The notes under the pieces: model-generated
The model's input: only the letters and a program-made list of their open reading frames with translations
Told to the model about the DNA's origin: nothing
Database searches by the model: none
Shown: positions 8,326-15,941 of the stretch, piece after piece
Numbering within the stretch: the first letter of the stretch is position 1
How the letters are laid out: every line of letters starts with the position of its first letter
Program-made: the position numbers and the translations under genes
Assembly: GCF_002155965.1 (NCBI RefSeq)
Contig: NZ_MUMH01000127.1
Span: 1 to 34,516 of the forward strand
DNA: 34,516 nucleotides
Direction of reading: 5' to 3'
Origin: Allokutzneria sp. NRRL B-24872
GTDB lineage: Bacteria; Actinomycetota; Actinomycetes; Mycobacteriales; Pseudonocardiaceae

Positions 8326-9234
8326 GTGGAGATCCTGACAGCGCGGGACGTCCCGCTCGGTGGACCGCGCGCGATGACAGTGCGCCGTACGCTGCCGCAA
8401 CGACACCGGTCGCTGATCGGCGCGTGGTGCTTCGTCGACCACTACGGGCCCGGCGAGGTCAGCATGGACGTCGCGCCGCACCCGCACACCGGGCTCCAGA
8501 CGGTGAGCTGGCTGTTCAGCGGCGAGATCGAGCACCGCGACAGCCTCGGCAGCCACGCGCTCATCCGTCCCGGCCAGCTGAACCTGATGACCAGCGGCGA
8601 TGGCATCTGCCACTCCGAGGTTTCCACAGCCTCGACAGAGGTGCCGCTGCACGGCGTCCAGCTGTGGGTCGCGCTGCCGGAAGCGCACCGCCGCACCGCG
8701 CGCGACTTCGTCAGCTACACAGCGGAGCCTGAGCGGTACGAAAGCGCGTCGCTGTGCGTCTTCCTGGGCAGTCTCGCCGGGAGCACGTCACCGGTCACCA
8801 CGTTCACACCGCTCGTCGGTGCGGAGATCGTGCTGGACGCGCACGCGCGCGTGGAACTGCCGCTCGACCCGGACTTCGAACACGGAGTGCTGCTGGACAC
8901 CGGCCGCGTTTCGGTCGCGGGAACCGATGTGAAACCCAGTGACCTCGCGTATCTGCCAGTGGGAGCATCGCGTTGCGAGCTGGTGAACCACGGCGCCGAA
9001 CCCGCGCGCCTGCTGCTGATCGGCGGAGAACCGTTTCAGGAGCAGATCCTCATGTGGTGGAACTTCGTCGGCCGCACGCACGAGGAGATCGTCGCATTTC
9101 GTGAAGCGTGGCAAGGGGAATCCGACCAGTTCGGCAGCGTCGACGGCTACGCGGGCCCGGTCCAGCGCCTGCCCGCGCCCGCGCTGCCCGGAGTGACCCT
9201 CAAGCCACGCGCCCTGCCGAAGGAGAACTCGTAG
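8326..9234 (+). CDS. Pirin family protein
   Basis: 302-residue bicupin. The N-terminal cupin has the four metal ligands expected for pirins: H52 and H54 (HPHTG), H96 and E98 (CHSEVS). Pirins bind iron. Some act as quercetin dioxygenases or redox-sensing co-regulators, and the role here is open. The start is GTG at 8326, with GGAGG 9 nt upstream overlapping the end of the preceding gene. The upstream in-frame extension to 8242 lies inside the zinc-finger gene and is rejected. The last base of its stop codon is the first base of the peptidase GTG, so the two are translationally coupled. Confidence 0.9.
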   Translation: MEILTARDVPLGGPRAMTVRRTLPQRHRSLIGAWCFVDHYGPGEVSMDVAPHPHTGLQTVSWLFSGEIEHRDSLGSHALIRPGQLNLMTSGDGICHSEVSTASTEVPLHGVQLWVALPEAHRRTARDFVSYTAEPERYESASLCVFLGSLAGSTSPVTTFTPLVGAEIVLDAHARVELPLDPDFEHGVLLDTGRVSVAGTDVKPSDLAYLPVGASRCELVNHGAEPARLLLIGGEPFQEQILMWWNFVGRTHEEIVAFREAWQGESDQFGSVDGYAGPVQRLPAPALPGVTLKPRALPKENS

Positions 9235-11132
9235 TGCCCGAACTGACAGCTGACCTGATCGTCGACGGCAAGGTGCCGAGGAACCCGGTGATCTCCCCGG
9301 ACGGCCGCTGGGTGGTCTTCCCCGCGCACCCGCTGAGCAAGGCGGGGGAGCACCCGGTCAGCGCGTTGTGGGTCGCGGCGACGGACGGCAGCGCGCCGCC
9401 GCGCCAGCTCACCGCCGGTGCCGCCGCTGACACCGCGCCGAAGTGGTCGCCGGACTCCGCGACCGTCTACTTCCTCTCCGACCGCGCCGACCGGGGAACC
9501 CGGCAGCTGCACCGCATCCGGCTCGACGGCGGTGAGGCCGAAGCGCTCACCACGTGGAAGAGCGGGATCGACGACCACCTGCCGCTGGCCGACTCCACCA
9601 CGGTCGCGCTGACCGCGGTGGACGAGCCCACCGAGGAGGACGAGCGGCGGGAACGCGAGCGCGACGACGCCCGCGTGTACGGCGAGCGCGTCCCCAACGC
9701 CCGGCTCCGGTTGCTTTCCTTGGCGGACAAGGAGGTCAGCACTCCGGTCGGCCTTCCGGACCGGCACGTGACCGCGCTGGCGCAACGGCACGACGGTGGC
9801 CCGCTCGCGCTGCTGAGCCAGGTCGACCCCGAGGTCTCCTCCGCGTTCAGGGACACCCGGCTGTCCGTTTTCGATCTTGTGACCGGGCAGGTGCGGGAGC
9901 TGTGCGGCACCCCGGCCGAGCCGTCGGGGCTGACCTGGTGGCGCGCCGGGGACGACTGGCGGATCGCCCTGCTCGCCACCACTCCGCCCGCGCTCGTCGG
10001 CGGCGCGGCCGTGCTGTCGGTCGACGACACCGGCGAGATGACCAACCTCAGCGAGGGGATGCCGGTGTGCCCGGTCTCCCTTGCCGCGCCCGCCACCGGC
10101 GGACTGCTCGCGCTGTTCGCGGACGGGCTCGACACCGCGCTGTACCGGCTCTCCGGTGACGAGCTCACCGAAGTGTCCACTGTGGACGGATTCGCCAACT
10201 CGCTCACGGCCAGCGCTTCCGGTGAGGTCGTCGCCGCCGTGATGAGCACGAGCTACCAGCCGATCGAGGTCCACGCGGGACCGCCTTCCGGGCCGCACGC
10301 GCGGCTCACCGACATGCGGCCGGAGCTGGCCGGGATCACCTGGGGTCGCCAGGAACGCTTGGCGTACAAGGCCTCCGACGGGCTCGCCCTGGACGGGCTG
10401 CTCGTCCTCCCGCCCGGCACGACCCGGGCCGACGGGCCGTTCCCGCTGGTCACGATCGTGCACGGCGGCCCGTACTACCGCCAGGCCGACGAGCTGACCG
10501 TGCACTGGGTGCCGACCGGGCAGTGGCTCGCGGCGGCCGGCTTCGCGGTGTTCCTGCCGAACCCGCGCGGCGGCTCCGGGCACGGCCACGAGTTCGCCGC
10601 GAGCGTCGCGGGCGCGGTCGGCGTCGACGACTGGACCGACATCGTCACCGGGATCGACCTGCTGGTGGCGGAAGGCGTCGCCGACCCCGAGCGGCTCGGC
10701 ATCGGCGGCGGCAGCCAGGGCGGCTTCATGACGGCGTGGGCTGTCGGCCAGACCGACCGCTTCCGCGCGGGCGTGATGCTCGCGGGCATCAGCGACTGGG
10801 GCCAGATGATCGGCGGCGGTGAGATGGCCGAGTACGACGGCACGCTCGGCGGCAGCACCGGCTGGGAAGGCGTTGGCCCGCACCGGCACGACGAGCTGAG
10901 CCCGATCTCCTACGCCTCGAAGGTGACGACGCCCGTGCTCATCCTGCACGGCGAGGTCGACCCCAATGTGCCGCTGGCGCAAGGGGAGTACTTCCACCGG
11001 GCACTGCGCGCGCACGGTGTCGAACACTCCTACGTGATCTATCCAAGGGAACCGCACAGCATCGCCGAACGCGCGCACCAGATCGACGTGTTGCGGCGCA
11101 GCCGCGCGTGGTTCACCCAGTGGTTGCAGTGA
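9234..11132 (+). CDS. S9 family prolyl oligopeptidase / dipeptidyl aminopeptidase-like
   Basis: 632-residue serine peptidase without signal peptide, so probably cytoplasmic. Residues 1 to about 370 form a WD/TolB-like beta-propeller (repeats such as PVISPDGRWVVF and PKWSPDSATVYFLSDR). The C-terminal alpha/beta-hydrolase domain has the triad S494 (GGGSQGGFM), D576 (LHGEVDPNVP) and H608 (PREPHSI), all in family positions. It cleaves short peptides, typically after proline or releasing N-terminal dipeptides; exact specificity is unknown. The GTG start overlaps the pirin stop by 1 nt, with GAAGGAG upstream. It is the third gene of the operon behind 7924-7967. Confidence 0.92.
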   Translation: MPELTADLIVDGKVPRNPVISPDGRWVVFPAHPLSKAGEHPVSALWVAATDGSAPPRQLTAGAAADTAPKWSPDSATVYFLSDRADRGTRQLHRIRLDGGEAEALTTWKSGIDDHLPLADSTTVALTAVDEPTEEDERRERERDDARVYGERVPNARLRLLSLADKEVSTPVGLPDRHVTALAQRHDGGPLALLSQVDPEVSSAFRDTRLSVFDLVTGQVRELCGTPAEPSGLTWWRAGDDWRIALLATTPPALVGGAAVLSVDDTGEMTNLSEGMPVCPVSLAAPATGGLLALFADGLDTALYRLSGDELTEVSTVDGFANSLTASASGEVVAAVMSTSYQPIEVHAGPPSGPHARLTDMRPELAGITWGRQERLAYKASDGLALDGLLVLPPGTTRADGPFPLVTIVHGGPYYRQADELTVHWVPTGQWLAAAGFAVFLPNPRGGSGHGHEFAASVAGAVGVDDWTDIVTGIDLLVAEGVADPERLGIGGGSQGGFMTAWAVGQTDRFRAGVMLAGISDWGQMIGGGEMAEYDGTLGGSTGWEGVGPHRHDELSPISYASKVTTPVLILHGEVDPNVPLAQGEYFHRALRAHGVEHSYVIYPREPHSIAERAHQIDVLRRSRAWFTQWLQ

Positions 11133-11201
11133 CCGCGAACGATCCGACATCGGTCGCATAACTCAACGTAAAAGAGCAGTTCCTCACCGTCACTTCGCGC
11201 G

Positions 11202-11232
11202 TATGTTCGATGTGGAGAGAGGGAGAGGGGGT
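11202..11232 (+). promoter_or_regulatory. Probable -10 box and strong Shine-Dalgarno before the sigma-like gene
   Basis: TATGTT (11202-11207) fits an actinobacterial -10, predicting a start near 11214. An unusually long purine-rich stretch (GAGAGAGGGAGAGGGGG, about 11216-11232) precedes the ATG at 11238. No convincing -35 is visible, so an alternative sigma factor or activator may be needed. Confidence 0.4.
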
Positions 11233-11237
11233 GCGTC

Positions 11238-12188
11238 ATGTCCGCCTACGACGAGTTACGCGAACACCGCCGGTTCGGGCCGCTGTGCCTCGCGCTGACC
11301 TTCCGGTTGCTCAGCGAGGAGGTGCGGAGGTTCCCGGCGCTCACCCCGGAGCAGGGCTGGCAACCCGCCGAGCTGGAGGACCTGCTCGGCGAGTTCCTGG
11401 TCGACCGGATCAAGCCCGTCACCGCCAACCTGCTGGCGCTGGCCACCGACGAGGACTCGCTCGGCAAGCTGCTGCGGACCTCGATCCGCCGGTGGCTGGT
11501 CGACCGGGCTCGCACGACGGCGGTCGGCGCGCTGCGCCGCGCGCTGGAGAAGGTGCTCTCCACCACCTCCGATTTCGAACAGGTGCCCGCCTCCGAACCG
11601 GGCGCGGGCAGGTGGCGGCTGGCGGGCAGCGGTGGCGCTCCGTGGGGCGGGAAGTTCGAGCACCTGGTCGAGGCCGCGCGCGGGGTGCCCAACGTCAAGA
11701 TCCCCAAGTGGTCCAGCGAGACCCGCAGGGCCCCGGTCGCCGACTCCGCCTCGATCGCGGCCGTGGCCAAGGCGGTGCTCACCGCGGCGGGTGGCAGCCT
11801 GGAGCTGGGCCAGCTCGTCGTGGTCTTCCTCGCGCGCTTCCCCGTCGTGCTCGATCCCGTGGTGATCTCGCTGGACGAGGACGCGGGCACCCCGGTCGAC
11901 CTCGGTGACGAGCTGACCCCGGAGGAGCAGGTCGTCGCCGCCGAGCAGGAGCTGGAGGCCGCGGTCGTGGCCGCCGAGATCGTCGGCATGCTGGCGCCGA
12001 GGGAGCGCAAGATCGTGCCCTACCTGGACAACCCCAGGGCGATCCAGGCGCTGCTGGGCATCGGCCGCAGCCAGGCCTACCAGCGGGCGAAGCGGCTCAA
12101 GGAGAAGCTCGCCCAGCTCATCGGCGACAGCGGCGACGCCAGCGCCGTGGCCCGCGAGGTCATCTGGCTGTGCAAGAACGGACGGTGA
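11238..12188 (+). CDS. Sigma-factor-like protein of unknown function
   Basis: 316-residue cytoplasmic protein, not a recognised named family. Residues 10-108 are helical and resemble sigma70 region 2 in layout (a helix bundle with AELEDLLGEFLVDRI and RTSIRRWLVDRAR). Residues 168-205 could be a small winged helix. Residues 225-296 look like region 4: an acidic helix with LTPEEQVVAAEQELEAA, then MLAPRERKIVPYL, then a helix-turn-helix (RAIQALLGIGRSQAYQRAKRLKEKL). I infer a divergent sigma factor or sigma-derived DNA-binding protein. A transcription factor with no RNA polymerase contact is the alternative. It is the first gene of a unit with an HTH protein, an ImmA/IrrE protease and a kinase-fold protein. 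Confidence 0.6.
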   Translation: MSAYDELREHRRFGPLCLALTFRLLSEEVRRFPALTPEQGWQPAELEDLLGEFLVDRIKPVTANLLALATDEDSLGKLLRTSIRRWLVDRARTTAVGALRRALEKVLSTTSDFEQVPASEPGAGRWRLAGSGGAPWGGKFEHLVEAARGVPNVKIPKWSSETRRAPVADSASIAAVAKAVLTAAGGSLELGQLVVVFLARFPVVLDPVVISLDEDAGTPVDLGDELTPEEQVVAAEQELEAAVVAAEIVGMLAPRERKIVPYLDNPRAIQALLGIGRSQAYQRAKRLKEKLAQLIGDSGDASAVAREVIWLCKNGR

Positions 12189-12272
12189 ACACCGGATACC
12201 GGACGAATGACGAGTTGTGCCGTCAGTCAGGGATGCCAGACCCCGAATGGCCGACCAGGACGGGAGTGCACC

Positions 12273-13217
12273 ATGAGTGACCCGGGATTGCCACAGCGTT
12301 TTCTCGACCTGCTCCAGCAGGCGGGAGGGCCGGCGAGCTCCTTCGGCGGACACGCCGGGACCGAGATCGAGACCGGTCAGCTGTGGCGGGCCAGATGGGA
12401 CGGGGACCGCGTCCTCGTCCTCATCCTGAGCGTGGAGGGCCGGGACGTCATCGGCGCCCCGGTCACCCTCGACCCACCGGCGGAGGACGACCTCTGCCTG
12501 GTCGTGGACGAGTCCCGGAACGGTTCCGGAGTGCCCGCGACGCTGTGGGCCGGACTGACCGGCCCCGTCCCCATCCGCGTGCTGGACCAGCCCGTGGAGC
12601 AGTGGGGGCAGGACATCGTGCACTGGGCGGCGACCGCCGTCCCGGTGCCCGCCGAGGAGGTGCCCCCCGGCACCCGCCGAGGCCGCGCCATCGACTCGGC
12701 GCTTGAGCCCGCCGCCGAGGTGCGCGCGGAGCTGGACGACACCCTCGACCGGCTGCGGCTGGCCCCGGCGCTGCCCGTGGTCAAGCCCGGCGACGCCCCG
12801 ATCACCCTGGCCGCGCTGCTGGGCAAGGGGCCGAAGATCGACCTGCTGCGCTCGGCGCTGGGCCTGCCGCAGCACGAGGTGATGAAGCTGCTCAGCGGTA
12901 CCCGGCCGCTCACCCCCGACCTCGCGGCGGTGGTGGCGGCGGAGACCGGACTGTCCACCGAGGACGTCACGCAGGCGGTGCTCGCGCTGCCCCCGGAGCT
13001 GGTCTCCGAGGTCGAGCACCCGCGCTGGCGCACGACCTGGACCGACCTCGCCGGGCGCGACGGCGTCGACGAGGCCACCGCCCGGCTGACGGCGAGCTAC
13101 GGCACGTTCGCGCTGGCGGGTCGGCAGACAGGGGGAGCCGCACCCGACTGGCGCGGGCGGGTGCGGCAGTTCCTCAGCCGACCGGCCGACCCCGAGCCCC
13201 CGAGGGAGGATCACTGA
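12273..13217 (+). CDS. Beta-rich N-terminal domain plus XRE-like helix-turn-helix protein
   Basis: 314 residues, function unknown. Residues 33-125 are beta-rich (TGQLWRARWDGDRVLVLILS onward) and resemble a small SH3-like barrel, distantly recalling PemK/MazF-type folds; that resemblance is weak. Residues 140-165 are a charged helix. Residues 187-232 (LLRSALGLPQHEVMKLLSGT, then RPLTPDLAAVVAAETGLSTE) read as an XRE/HigA-type helix-turn-helix. The ATG at 12273 has GGGAG 8 nt upstream, and an in-frame ATG at 12207 lacks one. The gene ends in a run overlapping the Shine-Dalgarno of the protease gene. By analogy with XRE-repressor/ImmA pairs, this HTH protein is the likely substrate of the protease encoded next. 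Confidence 0.6.
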   Translation: MSDPGLPQRFLDLLQQAGGPASSFGGHAGTEIETGQLWRARWDGDRVLVLILSVEGRDVIGAPVTLDPPAEDDLCLVVDESRNGSGVPATLWAGLTGPVPIRVLDQPVEQWGQDIVHWAATAVPVPAEEVPPGTRRGRAIDSALEPAAEVRAELDDTLDRLRLAPALPVVKPGDAPITLAALLGKGPKIDLLRSALGLPQHEVMKLLSGTRPLTPDLAAVVAAETGLSTEDVTQAVLALPPELVSEVEHPRWRTTWTDLAGRDGVDEATARLTASYGTFALAGRQTGGAAPDWRGRVRQFLSRPADPEPPREDH

Positions 13218-13228
13218 CCCGCACGCTG

Positions 13229-13885
13229 GTGTCCGCGCAGGTCCGGGCCATGCTCGCGGTCCTCGACCGCAGGTGGCCCGGAGCCGCGCGGCGGCTGCGC
13301 CCCCATCCGATCGTGGAGCTGGCCTCGTGGCCGGAGATCCGCGTGCGGCTCGTCGAGGAACAGCTCGGCGGGTCCGGGTGCGCGGTGTCCGGCAGCTACC
13401 ACCCGGAGTTGACCCCGCCGACGTTGCTCATCGGCCGATCGCTGTCGCACCGGCGGCGCGCGTTCACCGCGCTGCACGAGCTGGGCCACCACCTCCAGCA
13501 GACCGACGTCGCGCTCGGCGAGCGCACGTTCGAGGCCGAGAACCCGTTGCTGTTCCAGGAGAAGGTGTGCGACGCGTTCGCCGCCGAGGTGCTGCTGCCC
13601 GCATCGGCGGAGCCCCGCACCGCTCAGGACGTCGTCGCCGCGTACTTCGACTCGGCCGCTTCTCGGGAAGCTTGCTGCGTCTGGGCTTCGCAGCGCATTC
13701 GCGGGACCGTCGCGTTGGTCGACGGTGCCGGGAAGGTGCTTTTCGCTTCGCGACGGGGATTTTCGGGGAGCCCGCTCGTTCGGGCCGCTCTGCGCTCCCG
13801 CTCCGCCGTGTCGGATGCGACCGGCGACGCCGCGTGGTGCGACGGCTACCTCATCGTCGTTCTTCACGTAGCTTCGTCTGCGTGA
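13229..13885 (+). CDS. ImmA/IrrE family metallo-endopeptidase
   Basis: 218-residue protease of the DUF955 family. The zinc motif is H83-E84-L-G-H87 (FTALHELGHHLQQ), and the downstream DAFAAEVLLP supplies the usual third-ligand Glu region. ImmA/IrrE proteases cleave XRE-type repressors to switch on phage, mobile-element or stress genes. After residue 130 is a short alpha/beta tail without a recognised partner domain. GTG at 13229 is the standard start, but its distance from GGGAGGA (13204-13210) is about 18 nt. An in-frame CTG at 13214 would overlap the upstream TGA by 4 nt with better spacing. Its stop overlaps the kinase gene start (GTGA). Confidence 0.85.
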   Translation: MSAQVRAMLAVLDRRWPGAARRLRPHPIVELASWPEIRVRLVEEQLGGSGCAVSGSYHPELTPPTLLIGRSLSHRRRAFTALHELGHHLQQTDVALGERTFEAENPLLFQEKVCDAFAAEVLLPASAEPRTAQDVVAAYFDSAASREACCVWASQRIRGTVALVDGAGKVLFASRRGFSGSPLVRAALRSRSAVSDATGDAAWCDGYLIVVLHVASSA

Positions 13886-14913
13886 CCTTGTCTGCGCGCA
13901 TTGCCGACCACGGCGCGGTGTCCACCGCTCTGACCCTGCTCAGCGATTCCCAGCTGGCCTCCTCCGTCGCGGAGGCTCCCGTCCTGAGCGTGGGGATCGG
14001 CGGGACCGCGTCGCTGATGGAGATCGAGGGCGTTCGCGTCTTCGTGAAGCGCGTTCCGGTCACTGACGCTGAGCGGTCGAACGTGCTGTCCACCGCGAAC
14101 GTCGACGGTGTTCCGGCGTACTTGCAGTACGGGGTGGGGACGCCGAACTCCAACGTCGGGTCTTCGGGTTTCAGCGTGTGGCGCGAGGTCGCCGCGAACG
14201 TCATGACCACGAACTGGGTGCTCGACGGCTCGTGCGAGAACTTTCCGCTGACCTATCACTGGCGGATGGTGCCCTCTGCGCCCTCGCTTCCCGATCCGTC
14301 CGAAGTGGACGAGACCGTGGAGTTCTGGCACGGCTCGCCAGCCGTTCGCGCTCGGATCGAGGCCAAGGCGCGCGCCACGTCGAGCGTCGTCCTGTTCCAG
14401 GAGTACCTGCCCGGTGATTTCTCGGCCTGGCTGGAGAAGCAGGACCCCGTTGTTGTGGAGTCGCAGCTGCGGTCCACGGCGGCGTTCATGAACTCGCGCG
14501 GGCTGTACCACTTCGACGCGCACTTCGGGAACATGGTGACCGATGGGCGTTCGGTGTACTTCGCGGACCTCGGGCTGGCGACGTCACCGCGCTTCGAACT
14601 GTCCGCGGAGGAGTCGGCGTTTCTTGAGCTGAACGCCAGTCACGACGAGGTCTACGTGACGATGCGCGTGGTGAACTGGCTGGTGTTCTCGCACACGGGG
14701 CTCGGTCCCGCTGAGCGCAACGCCTACATCCGGGAGTGCGCTTCGGGCCGGGCTCCGGTTGAGCTGCCCCCTGCCGCTGCGGAGATCGTCGTGCGGAACG
14801 CGCCGGTCGTGGCGGTGATGAACGACTTCTACTGGGGGTTGTTCACCGAGAGCCGGTTGACCCCGTACCCGGCCGCTGCCGTCGCTGAGGCGGGGTTCGT
14901 CGCGCGAGCGTAG
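13882..14913 (+). CDS. Protein-kinase-fold phosphotransferase of unknown substrate
   Basis: 343-residue protein with the full set of kinase-fold landmarks: a glycine-rich loop (VGIGGTAS, 37-44), beta3 lysine K56 (VFVKRVP), helix-C glutamate E102 (WREVAANV), the hinge stretch FQEYLPGDF, the catalytic loop H210-x-D212 to N217 (HFDAHFGN), and the metal-binding D229-L-G (FADLGLA). This arrangement fits Ser/Thr-kinase-like or aminoglycoside-phosphotransferase-like enzymes. It should be ATP-dependent, but whether protein or small molecule is phosphorylated is unknown. The GTG start at 13882 overlaps the protease stop by 4 nt, and GTG 13918 is an alternative. The overlap argues that it works with the ImmA-type protease and HTH protein. 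Confidence 0.75.
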   Translation: MTLSARIADHGAVSTALTLLSDSQLASSVAEAPVLSVGIGGTASLMEIEGVRVFVKRVPVTDAERSNVLSTANVDGVPAYLQYGVGTPNSNVGSSGFSVWREVAANVMTTNWVLDGSCENFPLTYHWRMVPSAPSLPDPSEVDETVEFWHGSPAVRARIEAKARATSSVVLFQEYLPGDFSAWLEKQDPVVVESQLRSTAAFMNSRGLYHFDAHFGNMVTDGRSVYFADLGLATSPRFELSAEESAFLELNASHDEVYVTMRVVNWLVFSHTGLGPAERNAYIRECASGRAPVELPPAAAEIVVRNAPVVAVMNDFYWGLFTESRLTPYPAAAVAEAGFVARA

Positions 14914-15066
14914 CGGCTTCCGCGCTGGTGATGTCGACGAGCGCCAGTTTCGGTGCCGCCCGCGCGGGAAGCGTCCACTGTGGACGACGAAGTCGTGGTG
15001 AAGTTGCTGCATCCGGGTGAAGGATTGCCTACGTGGCAAGCTCGTTCCGTTCGTATTTTTCGGACT
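14914..15066. promoter_or_regulatory. Intergenic region with probable leaderless promoter for the DUF1963-like gene
   Basis: TATTTT (15054-15059) lies 7 nt before GTG 15067, the pattern of a leaderless transcript. The palindrome GTCCACTGTGGAC (14973-14985), which recurs elsewhere in the window, lies in the middle. No gene seen. Confidence 0.4.
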
Positions 15067-15750
15067 GTGCAGCCCACGAACCCGCCGACCAACCCGCCGA
15101 CCAACGCGGACCTCGTCTCCGTCGCACTGCCCGCCATGCGCCTGCACCCGACACCCGGGCGACCGGGAACGGGACAGAGCCACATCGGCGGGCCCCTGCT
15201 GTGGCCAGCCGACGAGGCGTGGCCGAGCGCGGCCTACAGCGAGCTCCAGCTCTACCGCAAGGACTTCCCGAGCCTGCCCTTCCCCAGGGGCACCGACCTG
15301 CTCCAGGTGCTCCTCTGCCCAGGAGGGACCCTGGACGGGCCGGGCGCGCAGGTCATCTGGCGCGCCTCCCGCGCCGTCACCGACGTGATCGCGGAGCCAC
15401 CGCCGCGCCCGCTCTACGACGACGACCACTTCCACGCCAAGCCCTGTGTGCTGGAGCCGTGCCGGATCGACGAGCACCCGCTCTCGGTCACCTTCGCGCA
15501 GGGGTGCAAGGTCGGCGGGTGGACCACCTGGTACGGCGGGGAACCGCACCACCTGCTGCGCTGCCCGCAGTGCGCGGAGGTGCGGCGGCCGCTGATCGGG
15601 CTGGACACCTACGAGTTCCCGCACCGCTCGTGCGCCCACCAGCCGAAGACGGTCAACCCGGTCGGCTGGAAGTTCGGCAGCCTGGGCGCCCTCTACGTCT
15701 TCGCCTGCGCGCGGGACCCGAGGCACCCGGCGATCACGTTCGAGGACTGA
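15067..15750 (+). CDS. DUF1963-like protein
   Basis: 227 residues, cytoplasmic, function unknown. The motif HIGGPLLWPADEAWP followed by LPFPRGTDLLQVLLCP is characteristic of DUF1963/YwqG-like proteins of actinobacteria. The C-terminal part (GGWTTWYGGEPHHLLRCPQC and GSLGALYVFACARDPRHP) carries a CPxC and further cysteines that may bind metal. The start is GTG 15067, preceded at 7 nt by TATTTT. An upstream in-frame extension to 14953 has no initiation signal. The N-terminus contains a short 12-bp tandem repeat coding NPPTNPPTN, a possible replication-slippage site. Confidence 0.65.
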   Translation: MQPTNPPTNPPTNADLVSVALPAMRLHPTPGRPGTGQSHIGGPLLWPADEAWPSAAYSELQLYRKDFPSLPFPRGTDLLQVLLCPGGTLDGPGAQVIWRASRAVTDVIAEPPPRPLYDDDHFHAKPCVLEPCRIDEHPLSVTFAQGCKVGGWTTWYGGEPHHLLRCPQCAEVRRPLIGLDTYEFPHRSCAHQPKTVNPVGWKFGSLGALYVFACARDPRHPAITFED

Positions 15751-15818
15751 CCAGCGCAGTCGAACAGGAAACAACACGAAGCCGCTCGCCATTGGGCCGA
15801 TCGGCGGTGTGGGTGTTC

Positions 15819-15875
15819 AAAGTTGATGAAAGCTGATCGAAGGCGTTGACACCTGTTCGCCCACGACGGTGGAAT
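15819..15875 (+). promoter_or_regulatory. GH2 promoter with phased direct repeats
   Basis: Perfect -35 TTGACA (15846-15851), an 18-bp spacer and TGGAAT (15870-15875). Directly upstream are two copies of AAAGYTGAT (15819-15827 and 15829-15837) spaced exactly 10 bp apart, one helical turn, as for an activator binding one DNA face. The predicted 5' UTR is about 60 nt. Confidence 0.55.
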
Positions 15876-15941
15876 GGGTCCCGGTCGATGCCCCAGCCGC
15901 CTGCATCCGCCTGTTGGTCCTCCTGAGAAGGGTGTTCGACA

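Noticed and set aside
9147-11159. Long minus-strand ORF opposite the S9 peptidase
   Set aside because: Low-complexity composition typical of a shadow frame, while the plus strand has a complete catalytic triad.
12305-12650. MazF/PemK toxin in the N-terminal part of the HTH protein
   Set aside because: Only a vague beta-barrel resemblance; no convincing catalytic residues, so toxin activity is not claimed.
11256-13214. 652-codon minus-strand ORF opposite the sigma-like and HTH genes
   Set aside because: No motif; the plus-strand ORFs have Shine-Dalgarno sites and end-to-end operon packing.
14973-14985. Palindrome GTCCACTGTGGAC as an operator for the DUF1963-like gene
   Set aside because: The same palindrome recurs inside unrelated coding regions, so a gene-specific operator role is unlikely.
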